Source: Naasia sp. SYSU D00948
GTDB lineage: Bacteria; Actinomycetota; Actinomycetes; Actinomycetales; Microbacteriaceae
NCBI RefSeq assembly: GCF_017916515.1
Contig: NZ_JAFMTA010000001.1
Span: forward strand, 1,601,127-1,665,126
Direction: 5' to 3'
Length of the DNA stretch: 64,000 nt
Below the pieces are notes generated by a model that was not told the origin of the DNA, did no database searches, and was given only the letters and a program-made list of their open reading frames with translations. The position numbers were made by a program, and so were the translations under genes. Shown piece after piece: positions 1-7,864 of this stretch (positions within the stretch are counted from its first letter, which is position 1; each line of letters starts with the position of its first letter).

Positions 1-599
1 CCGCCGCCCTGCTGCACGACACCGTCCTGAGCGACCTGGCGGCCATCGCCGCCTCGGAGGGGCCCCTCCGCCCCGCCCTCGCCGATCAGCTCCGGCGCGA
101 CCTGGAGATGATCATCGGGCAGGACTGGTCCGAGTCGGTCCCCCACGGCGCCGTCGGCTCGGGCGAGTGGGCGGGAAGCAGCATCGCTCGCTCGGTGGAG
201 GAGGGCCGGGCCCTCGGGCTCGACGTCACGGTGTCGGGTGATCCCGCCTCGGTGAGCACCCTGTCCGCGGCGGCGGACGAGACCGTCGGGCTGGCCGTCC
301 GCCAGCTGCTCGTCAACGTCCACCGGCACGCCGGGGTGGATTCGGCGGAGGTCGTCGTCTACCCGGGTGCCGGGATGGTGTCCGTGATGGTGATCGACGC
401 CGGGCGCGGCTTCGATGAGCGGGAGACCGGCAGGGACCGCTTCGGCCTGCGGACCTCGGTGCGGTCGCGGGTGGAGAGCATCGGGGGCCGGGTGCAGGTG
501 TGGTCGGCACCGGGCCGCGGGACGTCCGTGCTCCTCCAGGTGCCGCAGGCGTCCGCCGCCCGCCAGGATCTCGTGGTGGGGACGGGGGACGCCGCATGA
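1..599 (+). CDS. Sensor histidine kinase, C-terminal part (gene begins before the window)
   Basis: Open in frame from base 3. The first readable residues, ALLHDTVLSDLAAIA, look like the phosphoacceptor H-box of a NarL/DesK-type kinase. A GHKL ATPase domain follows, with an N-box (RQLLVNVHRHAG), a G1 box (DAGRGFD) and a G2 box (GRGTSVLLQVP). The sensor region is missing. The stop overlaps the ATG of the next gene (ATGA), and a LuxR-type response regulator lies two genes on, so the three form a signalling operon. The signal sensed is unknown. The kinase assignment is secure; its cognate partner is inferred from context. Confidence 0.9.
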   Translation, partial: AALLHDTVLSDLAAIAASEGPLRPALADQLRRDLEMIIGQDWSESVPHGAVGSGEWAGSSIARSVEEGRALGLDVTVSGDPASVSTLSAAADETVGLAVRQLLVNVHRHAGVDSAEVVVYPGAGMVSVMVIDAGRGFDERETGRDRFGLRTSVRSRVESIGGRVQVWSAPGRGTSVLLQVPQASAARQDLVVGTGDAA

Positions 600-1741
600 C
601 CGGCCGCGAGAGCACGCTCCAGTCCCTCGATCCGCTCGGCGCGCTCGCGGGCCGCCCGCTGACGGTGCTGGCGGGCGCAGCGGCGTCCGTCCTCGCGATC
701 GTCCTCACGCTCTCCCACGGGGAGCAGGTCGGGAGCCTGCCCGTGGCCCTGGCCGCGGTCGCCGTGGCCGTCCTCGCCTCCGCCGCCCTCGTCGTCGTGA
801 CCGCGCCCGTCCGGGCCCCGGTGACCCGCCGCGCCGCGGTCCTCGTCGTCGTGCTGGGCTTCGCCGCCCACGTCCTCTTCGCGGTCGCCACGTGGGGCCA
901 GAACACGCTCGTCCGGGACGACTGGGGGCCGTTCGTGCTCGGCCTCCTGCTCCTCGCCCTGTGCCCGTACCGTCCGCCCCGCGAGGTCGTCATCCTCGCG
1001 ATCGCCGTCGCAGTGCCCGTCGCCGTGGTGACGGTCGTGGAGACCCGGTTCTTCGTGACGGGAGCGCCGACCTCCATCTACGTGATCGTCGCGATCGTCC
1101 CGGTCCTCGCCCTCGCCTTCGCCGGCGCCGCCTTCGCTCGGGCGGTCGTGCTCCGCATCGAGCGCTGGCGGGAGCACGCGGAGAAGGCGTCGCTCGAGCA
1201 CGCGGGGATGCAGGAGGAGGGCATCGTCCGGTCCGTGCAGCAGAGCCGCGTCAGCATCCTCAACCGGGACGTCGTCCCGCTGTTCACCGAGCTGCTCGAC
1301 ACAGGGCGCGTCACCGGCTCGAGCGCCGCTCGGGCCGCCGAGGTGTCGCGCGCGATCCGCGGCGTCATGGTGGCCGAGACGGAGCGGAGCTGGCTCGACG
1401 ACGTGGTCGTGCCGTTCCACGCCGGGGCCTCCGTCGAGGCGCATCCGGTGCGTGACCCGGACCGGCTCGCCGAGCGGATGGACTTCGACCAGCGGGCCGC
1501 GGTGCGGGCGCTGGCGTCGGGCCTGCACGACCGCCTCGCGGCCCGCGACATCCGGATCGCCCTCGAGCGGACCGGGGACGCCTCCCGCGTTCTCCTGACC
1601 TGCTCCACCGACCTGGACGAGGCTGCCGTGCCGGCCTCCCTCGCCCCGTACCTGGCCGTCCTCCGCGTCGTGTTCGAGGACGTCGCTCTCGACACGTCCC
1701 GCCCCGACCTGACCCTGAGGTTCTCGTATGTCAGCAAGTGA
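596..1741 (+). CDS. Polytopic membrane protein, possible degenerate histidine kinase
   Basis: 381 residues. I chose the ATG at 596 because it overlaps the kinase stop; the frame stays open further upstream but inside the kinase gene. The N-terminal ~180 residues hold about five or six hydrophobic segments with conserved-looking charged loops. A cytoplasmic part follows, starting with a helical, charged stretch (ERWREHAEKASLEHAG) and ending in an alpha/beta region. This is the architecture of a histidine kinase, but I see no H-box, N-box or glycine-rich boxes. It lies between a true kinase and a response regulator, overlapping both genes, so a modulatory role in that pathway is plausible. No family recognised. 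Confidence 0.75.
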   Translation: MTGRESTLQSLDPLGALAGRPLTVLAGAAASVLAIVLTLSHGEQVGSLPVALAAVAVAVLASAALVVVTAPVRAPVTRRAAVLVVVLGFAAHVLFAVATWGQNTLVRDDWGPFVLGLLLLALCPYRPPREVVILAIAVAVPVAVVTVVETRFFVTGAPTSIYVIVAIVPVLALAFAGAAFARAVVLRIERWREHAEKASLEHAGMQEEGIVRSVQQSRVSILNRDVVPLFTELLDTGRVTGSSAARAAEVSRAIRGVMVAETERSWLDDVVVPFHAGASVEAHPVRDPDRLAERMDFDQRAAVRALASGLHDRLAARDIRIALERTGDASRVLLTCSTDLDEAAVPASLAPYLAVLRVVFEDVALDTSRPDLTLRFSYVSK

Positions 1742-2477
1742 CCCGGTCGACCGCACGCCCACCGGCAGCATCCCGACGCTGATCGGCGGTGCGAAGGCGT
1801 ACCGCGAGCAGGCGGGGCCGCCGCTCCTCGACGGTCCCGCTCCCGTCCGGCTCGCGATCCTCGACGACCACGAGGTGCTCCTCGACAGCCTCACCAGCTG
1901 GATCGGGGCGAACGCCCCGGATTTCGAGGTCGTGCTGAGCGCGAAGACCTGGCTCGAGCTCGTCCACAGCTCGAACTTCCCGACGCAGCTCGTCTTCCTC
2001 GACTTCCAGCTGAAGGAGCCCGTGTCGATCGAGGCCCGGGTCCGCACCTGCCGTGCGGCCGGGGCCAAGGTGATCGTCCTCAGCGGCGTCGACACGGCGG
2101 AGGTGCGCGATCGCGCGCTCGCCGCCGGAGCGGCCGCCTTCGTCTCGAAGTCCCAGCCCCTCCGCGAGGTGATGCAGGCCGCGCGCAGCATCATGGGTGT
2201 CGCTCTCAGCGACGACCTGCAGAAGGACTGGCGGCCGCTGCCGATCGGCGCGAGCAACACCAACCGGCCGAAGCTCAGCCTCGGTGAGGCGGAGGCCCTG
2301 AAGCTGTACGTCGCCGGCCACTCGACGAGCGAGGTGGCCTCCCTCATGAACGTGCAGTACGAGACCGCGAAGACGTACTTGCGCCGCGTGCGCGAGAAGT
2401 ACGCTAAAGCGAACCGCCCCGCGAGCCGGAAGGCCGACCTCATCCGTCGCGCCGCCGAGGACGGCTATCTGCAGTAG
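1728..2477 (+). CDS. LuxR/NarL-family response regulator
   Basis: 249 residues; ATG at 1728 overlaps the preceding gene by 14 bp. After a ~40-residue N-terminal extension the receiver domain begins (LAILDDHEVLLDSL, acidic pocket). The phosphoacceptor Asp is probably in VFLDFQL and the conserved Lys in FVSKSQPL. The C-terminal HTH (residues ~185-249) reads LSLGEAEALKLYVAGHSTSEVASLM followed by a basic recognition helix. The first HTH positions are less canonical than in NarL, but the fold signature is clear. It probably takes phosphate from the kinase encoded at 1-599. Target genes are unknown. Confidence 0.9.
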   Translation: MSASDPVDRTPTGSIPTLIGGAKAYREQAGPPLLDGPAPVRLAILDDHEVLLDSLTSWIGANAPDFEVVLSAKTWLELVHSSNFPTQLVFLDFQLKEPVSIEARVRTCRAAGAKVIVLSGVDTAEVRDRALAAGAAAFVSKSQPLREVMQAARSIMGVALSDDLQKDWRPLPIGASNTNRPKLSLGEAEALKLYVAGHSTSEVASLMNVQYETAKTYLRRVREKYAKANRPASRKADLIRRAAEDGYLQ

Positions 2478-2500
2478 GCGGCCGACGAAACGGATCCTCC

Positions 2501-3166
2501 TTGGCGAAGCTCTACTTCCGGTACGGCGCCATGAACAGCGGCAAGAGCACGGCTCTGCTGCAGGCGGCTCACAACTACGAGGAGCGGGGACAGCACGTCC
2601 TGCTGGCGAAGCCGCTCGTCGATCGGAAGGGCGACCGGGAGATCGTGTCCCGCCTCGGGGTGAGCCGCACGGCCGACTTCACGATCGGTCCGGACGAGGA
2701 CGTGATCGGCCTGTTCCACCGCGAGCGTGACGAGATCCGGCTGCGCACGGGCGCCGATGTCGCGTGCCTGCTCGTCGACGAGGCGCAGTTCCTCACCGGC
2801 AGCCAGGTGGACGACCTGCTGCGGATCTCGATCCTCGAGGACACGCCTGTCCTCGCGTACGGCATCCGCACCGATTTCCAGACCGTGGCGTTCCCCGGCA
2901 GCCGGCGCCTCCTCGAGATCGCGCACAGCATCGAGGAGCTCAAGACGATCTGCCGCTGCGGGCGCAAGGCCGTGTTCAACGCGCGCCGCGTGGGGGACCG
3001 GTACGTGTTCGACGGCGACCAGGTCGCGATCGACACGTTCGAGGACGTGACCTACGAGTCGCTGTGCGGCGAGTGCTACCTGCGCGAGAGCGAGGGGCTG
3101 CTCGCCCGGCCGCGCACGGCGTCCGCGTTCAGCTACTCGTCCGCCCCCGACCCGGACTTCACGTAA
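2501..3166 (+). CDS. tdk: Thymidine kinase
   Basis: 221 residues, usual length for the type II (bacterial/human TK1-like) family that phosphorylates thymidine with ATP in dTTP salvage. It has a P-loop (GAMNSGKST), a Walker-B-like segment (CLLVDEAQFL, with the catalytic Glu) and the two-plus-two cysteine zinc site (CRCG and CGECY). A TTG start at 2501 is used because the only downstream ATG (2531) falls inside the P-loop and would remove strand 1; no strong ribosome-binding site is visible. It lies 23 bp after the response regulator gene and may be cotranscribed. Confidence 0.95.
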   Translation: MAKLYFRYGAMNSGKSTALLQAAHNYEERGQHVLLAKPLVDRKGDREIVSRLGVSRTADFTIGPDEDVIGLFHRERDEIRLRTGADVACLLVDEAQFLTGSQVDDLLRISILEDTPVLAYGIRTDFQTVAFPGSRRLLEIAHSIEELKTICRCGRKAVFNARRVGDRYVFDGDQVAIDTFEDVTYESLCGECYLRESEGLLARPRTASAFSYSSAPDPDFT

Positions 3167-3187
3167 GGAAGCGGTCCGGGGATCGGG

Positions 3188-3193
3188 TATCCT
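3188..3193 (+). promoter_or_regulatory. Probable -10 element for tRNA-Pro
   Basis: TATCCT lies 19 bp before the mature tRNA 5' end, a normal spacing for a short tRNA leader. No convincing -35 box. Confidence 0.45.
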
Positions 3194-3212
3194 CGTACGG
3201 GCGCTAGTCCGC

Positions 3213-3286
<74 letters not shown>

Positions 3287-3292
3287 CACCAG

Positions 3293-3323
3293 AAGGCCGG
3301 TCCGGTATCACCGGGCCGGCCTT
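3293..3323 (+). terminator. Terminator hairpin after tRNA-Pro
   Basis: Inverted repeat AAGGCCGG-t-CCGG / CCGG-g-CCGGCCTT around a TATCA loop, seven bases after the tRNA. Only a short T-rich tail follows, which is common in high-GC actinobacteria. Confidence 0.7.
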
Positions 3324-3452
3324 CAGTGCGTCCAGGGCACCCCTCCTCGAGCGGAAGCGCTCCGCGCCGGTTCAGGGGCGGCGGGCAAGCGCCGCCAGGG
3401 GCGCCGGCCGCCCTCCGAGCGAGCGGAAGCGTGGCGTCGCGGGTCTGCCGCC

Positions 3453-4370
3453 TCAGGGAGCGGTCAGCGTGACCAGCGTCGCCTCGGGCGGGCACGCGAA
3501 GCGCACCGGCGCGTAGATCGAGGTGCCGAGGCCCGCGGACACGTGCAGCCAGGACGCACGGCTGCCGGAGCGCCAGCGGCTGAGGCCCTTCACCTGCCTG
3601 CGGGGCAGGTCGCAGTTGGTGACGAGTGCGCCGAAGAACGGCACGCAGACCTGGCCGCCGTGCGTGTGACCGGCGAAGATCACCTCCGCGCCCCGGCGGG
3701 TGAAGGAGTCGAGGATGCGCCGGTAGGGCGCGTGGGTGACCCCGATGCGCAGCGCGGCCGGCTCCTCCCGAGCCTCGTCGAGCTCGTCCATGGCGGCCGA
3801 CACCTCGTCCAGGCGGTCGAACTGCCGGTGCGGGTCGTCCACCCCGAAGAAGTCGATCGGCAGACCGCGCAGCACGAGCCCGGCCGCGGTGTTGTCGAGG
3901 TCGGTCCAGCCGAGGTCGTCCCTCAGGTAGCGGGACAGCGCCTCGAGGTCGAGACGGCGGGGGTTCCGCGGCTCCGTGGACGCACCGCGGAAGTAGCGCA
4001 GCGGGTTCTTCGGCTGCGGCCCGTAGTAGTCGTTGGAGCCCCAGACGAAGACGCCCGGCACCCCGGCGAACGGCGCGTACGCCTCGCGGATGCCCTCGAT
4101 GCCCCGCTCATGCCCGAGGTTGTCCCCCGTGTCGACCACCAGGTCCGGCTTCAGGGACGCCAGCGAGCGGACCCACTCCTGCTTCGCCTTCTGCCAAGGC
4201 GCCATGTGCAGGTCCGAGAGGTGCAGCACGCGGATGGGATCCGCGCCCGCGGGCAGGACCGGGACGGTCACCCGCCGGAGCGTGAACCGGCGCCGCTCCA
4301 CAAGGGATCCCCAGGCGAACGCGCCGGCGGCGGCGACCGCACCGGCCGCCGCCGCCGTCCGCAGGATCAC
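3453..4370 (-). CDS. Membrane-anchored metallophosphoesterase
   Basis: 305 residues. GTG at 4370 overlaps the stop of the upstream penicillin-binding protein gene (GTGA), so this start is preferred over a much longer open frame. An N-terminal hydrophobic segment is followed by the calcineurin-like phosphoesterase signature: LSDLHM, VDTGDN, GSNDYY (in place of the common GNHE), GVTHAPY and GHTHGGQ, a complete dimetal site. YkuE/YaeI-type relatives act on UDP-linked or cyclic phosphates, but the substrate here is not predictable. Its coupling to a peptidoglycan synthase gene suggests an envelope-related role. Confidence 0.9.
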   Translation of the reverse strand: MILRTAAAAGAVAAAGAFAWGSLVERRRFTLRRVTVPVLPAGADPIRVLHLSDLHMAPWQKAKQEWVRSLASLKPDLVVDTGDNLGHERGIEGIREAYAPFAGVPGVFVWGSNDYYGPQPKNPLRYFRGASTEPRNPRRLDLEALSRYLRDDLGWTDLDNTAAGLVLRGLPIDFFGVDDPHRQFDRLDEVSAAMDELDEAREEPAALRIGVTHAPYRRILDSFTRRGAEVIFAGHTHGGQVCVPFFGALVTNCDLPRRQVKGLSRWRSGSRASWLHVSAGLGTSIYAPVRFACPPEATLVTLTAP

Positions 4371-6979
4371 GCGCACATCTGGGGGTCGAGCACCTGCTGC
4401 CCGTTGGCGTTCACGGCCCCGGCGACGAACACCGTGATGGGGGTGTCCGTGGGGGTCGTGGTGCCCGCGCCGGGATCGGTCGCGGTGACGGTGCAGGCCT
4501 GGCGTCCGCCCGGATCGTCCGCCCACTGGAACTCGATCTCCGTGAACCCGGCCCGCTGAAGCTGGTTGCCCGCGGCGATCGCCCGCTGGCCCACGACGTC
4601 CGGGACCCGGGCGTCGGTGACCTCCTCCTCGGACTCCTCGTCCTCCTGCTGGCTGCCGTCGCTCGTGAAGACGGTGACGGTCGAGCCGCGCGGAGCGCCG
4701 CTGCCACCCGCCGGGTCCGACCCGATGACGGTGCCCGCGGGGAGCGACGAGCTCTGGGGGCCGCCGTCGGCGAACTCGAAGCCCGCGTCCTCGAGCGTCG
4801 ACTGCGCCTCCTCGAGGCTCATGCCGGCGACGTCCGGCACCGTGACATTCACGCCGCGCAGGAACCGGCTCTCCGGCGTCGGGAAGTCCTCGCCGCCGTA
4901 CCGCTCGTCGACCGCGGCCATGATCGGCTTCCAGATGCGGTGACGTGCGGTGGCCGCGTTGCCGCTGTCCAGCGAGATGCGCCGCAGGTTCGCGTCGCCG
5001 GTCGCCTGGCCCACCAGCACCGACAGCCCCATCTTCGTGCTCGCGCCGGTGGTCCAGGTCTGCGTGGCGCTGTTGGTCGTGCCCGTCTTCGCGATGTGCT
5101 CGGTGCCGTTGTAGGGGTTCGAGGCGGTGGCGCTTCCCTCGGTGATGACCGACTTGAGCGCGTGCGCCGCCGCGACCGCGACCTCGGGCTCGATGCCCTG
5201 GCGGCACTCGGAGACCGGGATCTGGGCGTCCGTCCCGTCCGGCTTCACCATCCGCTCGATCGCGATCGGAGAGCACACCATGCCGTCGTTCGCGATGCCG
5301 GCGTACGCCGTCGCCATCGTGAGCGGCGACACGCTGTTGGTGCCGAGGATGTCGGAAGGGAAGTTGTTGAGCTTGCCGCCGCCCGCGGGGTGGACCATGA
5401 GGTCCTCGGCCGCCTTGCGGATGTCGCACTGGTCGAGCTGCTGGCCCATCGACATGAAGGCGCCGTTGATCGAGTGCGCGGTGGACTGCAGGACGCTGCG
5501 CCGGCCCGACTCGTTCTGGTCGTTCTCGATGTACTCGGTCCCGCCGAACGAGTTGTCGCAGGCCTTGAACGTGGACAGGTCGTACTCCCGCTCCGAGACG
5601 TTCAGCATCTCGCCGAGCGTGTGACCGGCCCGGAGCCAGGCGATCAGCGTGAAGACCTTGTAGGTCGACGCGGCCTGGAAGCCCTGGGAACCGCCGTAGC
5701 TCGTGTCCGAGCTGTAGTTGATGGCGGAGAAGTTCGGACCCAGCTCGGCGGCGTTGCCGCTGTCGTTGAAGTCCTTGTTCTGGGCCATCACCTTGATCTT
5801 GCCGGTGCCGGCCTCGACCGCCGTCGCCGCGGACGCGATGTCCACGTCCTCCATCGACTTCGGCACGTTCTCGTCGATGGCCGCCTGCGCGGTGTCCTGC
5901 AGGTCGAGGTCCAGCGTGGTGTACACGTCGAACCCGCCGCGGATGAAGTTGCTGTAGCGCTCCTCGGCGGTCTCACCGAACACCGGGTCGTTGCGGATCA
6001 CGTTGACGACGTAGTCGCAGAAGAAGCCCGCGTTGCCCGCCATGGTGCAGCCAGATGCTGCCGGCTGGATGTTCGGCTCGATCGGGGTCGCGAGCGCGAC
6101 GTCGTATTCCTCCTGGGTGATCATCTGCTCTTCGAGCATCTTCGCCAGGATGTAGTCGCGCCGGACCTTGTTCGCGGCGTACCCGTTGGCTGCGCCGTTC
6201 TCGGGGTTGTCCGGCTTGTCGAGACGGAACTTCTCGGGGTTGTTGACGATCGCAAGGAGGCTCGCCGCCTGCGGGACCGTCAGGTCGGACGCGTTGACGC
6301 CGTAGTAGTACTGCGATGCCGCCTGGATGCCGTACACCCGGCCGCCGAACAGCGCGATGTTGAGGTAGCCGAGGAGGATCTCGTCCTTCGAGTAGACCTT
6401 CTCGAGGCCGATCGCGAGCCGCATCTCCTTGAGCTTGCGGTCGACGCTGACCTTCGTCGCCTCCTCGTACGCGGCGTCGCGCTCCGCCTCGGTCGCGAGC
6501 CCCGTCGCCTGCGCCACGAGCATGTTCTTCACGTACTGCTGCGTGATGGTCGACGCGCCCTGCACGTCGCTGCCGAGCACGTTCGACACCGCCGCGCGGA
6601 TCACGCCGATCGGGTCGACCCCGCCGTGCTCGTAGAACCGCGGGTCCTCGCCGGCGAGCGCGGCCTCCTTCGCGTACTCCGAGACCTGGTCCCAGCCGAC
6701 GTTCACGCGGTTCTCGGCGTAGAAGGACGCGATGGGGACGTTCTGGTCGGTGCCGTCGACGGTCCGATGCGCATAGATGGTCGTGCGCTCGGGCAGGTTG
6801 CCGATCTTCAGGTAGCTCGGGAGGTTCTCGAACATCCCGATCGTGTTGTTGGCGGCGAGTCCGGTGAGCGCGATGGCGGGCGTGACGGCGACAGTCGCGA
6901 GAAGACCCGCGAGAGCACTGATCCCCACGAAGCTCAGAACTGCGCCCAGGCGGCCACTCGGCCGTTTGAGGGCAGACAT
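4367..6979 (-). CDS. ponA: Class A penicillin-binding protein with two PASTA domains
   Basis: 870 residues. Bifunctional peptidoglycan glycosyltransferase and transpeptidase: one N-terminal membrane segment, a GT51 domain with the catalytic Glu region (AGEDPRFYEHGGVDPIGVIRA), then a transpeptidase domain with S438-T-Y-K, a STAHSINGAF segment carrying SxN, and KTGT. Two C-terminal PASTA repeats begin at VPDVAGMSLEEAQ and VPDVVGQRAIAAG, joined by an acidic linker. The ATG at 6979 is chosen because TACCCT lies exactly 7 nt upstream, implying a leaderless mRNA; the open frame extends 39 codons further but without signal. Same class as mycobacterial PonA. Confidence 0.95.
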   Translation of the reverse strand: MSALKRPSGRLGAVLSFVGISALAGLLATVAVTPAIALTGLAANNTIGMFENLPSYLKIGNLPERTTIYAHRTVDGTDQNVPIASFYAENRVNVGWDQVSEYAKEAALAGEDPRFYEHGGVDPIGVIRAAVSNVLGSDVQGASTITQQYVKNMLVAQATGLATEAERDAAYEEATKVSVDRKLKEMRLAIGLEKVYSKDEILLGYLNIALFGGRVYGIQAASQYYYGVNASDLTVPQAASLLAIVNNPEKFRLDKPDNPENGAANGYAANKVRRDYILAKMLEEQMITQEEYDVALATPIEPNIQPAASGCTMAGNAGFFCDYVVNVIRNDPVFGETAEERYSNFIRGGFDVYTTLDLDLQDTAQAAIDENVPKSMEDVDIASAATAVEAGTGKIKVMAQNKDFNDSGNAAELGPNFSAINYSSDTSYGGSQGFQAASTYKVFTLIAWLRAGHTLGEMLNVSEREYDLSTFKACDNSFGGTEYIENDQNESGRRSVLQSTAHSINGAFMSMGQQLDQCDIRKAAEDLMVHPAGGGKLNNFPSDILGTNSVSPLTMATAYAGIANDGMVCSPIAIERMVKPDGTDAQIPVSECRQGIEPEVAVAAAHALKSVITEGSATASNPYNGTEHIAKTGTTNSATQTWTTGASTKMGLSVLVGQATGDANLRRISLDSGNAATARHRIWKPIMAAVDERYGGEDFPTPESRFLRGVNVTVPDVAGMSLEEAQSTLEDAGFEFADGGPQSSSLPAGTVIGSDPAGGSGAPRGSTVTVFTSDGSQQEDEESEEEVTDARVPDVVGQRAIAAGNQLQRAGFTEIEFQWADDPGGRQACTVTATDPGAGTTTPTDTPITVFVAGAVNANGQQVLDPQMCA

Positions 6980-6986
6980 AGGATCA

Positions 6987-6992
6987 AGGGTA
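6987..6992 (-). promoter_or_regulatory. Leaderless -10 element of the ponA-type gene
   Basis: TACCCT on the minus strand, 7 nt before the ATG at 6979, so transcription would start at or next to the start codon. No clear -35. Confidence 0.55.
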
Positions 6993-7054
6993 CGGGAGCC
7001 CACCCGGGAAACCGGGGATCTGTTCGCGAGGGGCGGACCTATGGAAGGACCGGA

Positions 7055-7213
7055 GTGACGACCTGGGAGTACATGACGACGCCGCTGATCGTGCACAACA
7101 CGACCGCGATCCTCAACAACTGGGGGGCGCAGGGCTGGGAGCTCGTGCAGATCGTGCAGGGACCGGAGGGCGGCCTCGTCGCCTACCTCAAGCGTCCCGC
7201 CGGCGGCGCCTGA
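7055..7213 (+). CDS. Small DUF4177-type protein
   Basis: 52 residues. GTG at 7055 is preceded by GGAAGGA at a good distance. The sequence MTTWEYMTTPLIVH, then ILNNWGAQGWELVQIV and VAYLKRP, matches the DUF4177-type pattern of small actinobacterial proteins (WEY start, central GxxGWELV). Function unknown. The stop overlaps the ATG of the RidA gene (TGATG), so the two are translationally coupled. Divergent from the ponA-type gene. Confidence 0.85.
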   Translation: MTTWEYMTTPLIVHNTTAILNNWGAQGWELVQIVQGPEGGLVAYLKRPAGGA

Positions 7214-7683
7214 TGGGCGCCGTCGAGGAGCGCCTCACGACGCTCGGCCTCGAGCTGCCGGAGCCGGTCGCGCCCGTGGCCGCCTACGTGCCCGCAGTCG
7301 CCACCGGGAACCTCCTCTGGATCTCCGGTCAGGTGCCGTTCGTGGACGGGACCCCGGCCGAGACGGGCAAGGTCGGCGAGGGCGACGGTCTCGTCTCCCC
7401 GGCGCGCGCCCGCGAATGCGCGGCGATCTGCGCGCTGAACGCGCTCGCGGCGGCGAAGGCGGAGCTCGGCGACCTCGACCGCGTCACCCGGGTCGTGAAG
7501 CTGGTCGGGTTCGTCGCCTCGTCGCCCGACTTCACCGGGCAGCCCGGGGTCGTGAACGGCGCGTCCGAGCTCCTCGGCGACGTGTTCGGCGAGCAGGGCC
7601 GGCACGCGCGGTCCGCGGTCGGCGTCGCGGCCCTTCCGCTCGACGTGCCCGTCGAGGTGGAGCTCGTCCTCGAGTTCGCCTGA
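7213..7683 (+). CDS. RidA family protein
   Basis: 156 residues, a typical length for the longer (~155-residue) RidA subgroup. It has the family pattern: GNLLWISGQVPF near residue 36, a central helix AALNALAAAKAELGDLDRV, then VVKLVGFVASSPDF and a C-terminal ARSAVGVAALPLDVPVEVELVLEF. RidA proteins hydrolyse reactive enamine/imine intermediates made by PLP enzymes. In this sequence the catalytic Arg is replaced within the ARSAVGVAALP segment, so deaminase activity is not certain. Coupled to the upstream DUF4177 gene by a 1-bp overlap. Confidence 0.88.
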   Translation: MGAVEERLTTLGLELPEPVAPVAAYVPAVATGNLLWISGQVPFVDGTPAETGKVGEGDGLVSPARARECAAICALNALAAAKAELGDLDRVTRVVKLVGFVASSPDFTGQPGVVNGASELLGDVFGEQGRHARSAVGVAALPLDVPVEVELVLEFA

Positions 7684-7756
7684 CGCCGCCTCCCGCCGGG
7701 GCGGTCAGGACGTGTGCGGGGTGACCGCCGCGCCCTCCAGGCCCTGATCCGCGGTC

Positions 7757-7854
7757 GTTCCCTTGCGCTCAACAGGCAGAACCTCGTCCAGCAGGAGAAA
7801 CCGGCCCTCTTCTTACTGCTGAAGCCGCATCCCGCCTGTTGAGCGAGAGGGAAC
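7757..7854. repeat. Palindromic intergenic repeat, family A copy 1
   Basis: A ~98-bp imperfect palindrome. Outer arms share GTTCCCT, two mismatched bases, then CGCTCAACAGGC; a second paired segment, CAGCAG...CTGCTG, lies inside. It sits between convergent genes (RidA and acetyl-CoA synthetase), so it may also act as a bidirectional terminator. Two more copies with the same CGCTCAACAGGC arm lie at 38543-38622 and 39634-39712. Confidence 0.85.
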
Positions 7855-7864
7855 GGAACGCCCG

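Noticed and set aside
359-2443. A 694-codon minus-strand open frame
   Set aside because: Antisense to the kinase, membrane protein and response regulator genes, which have recognisable domains.
7757-7854. Insertion sequence ends
   Set aside because: The element is only ~98 bp with no transposase inside, and no clear target-site duplication was seen.
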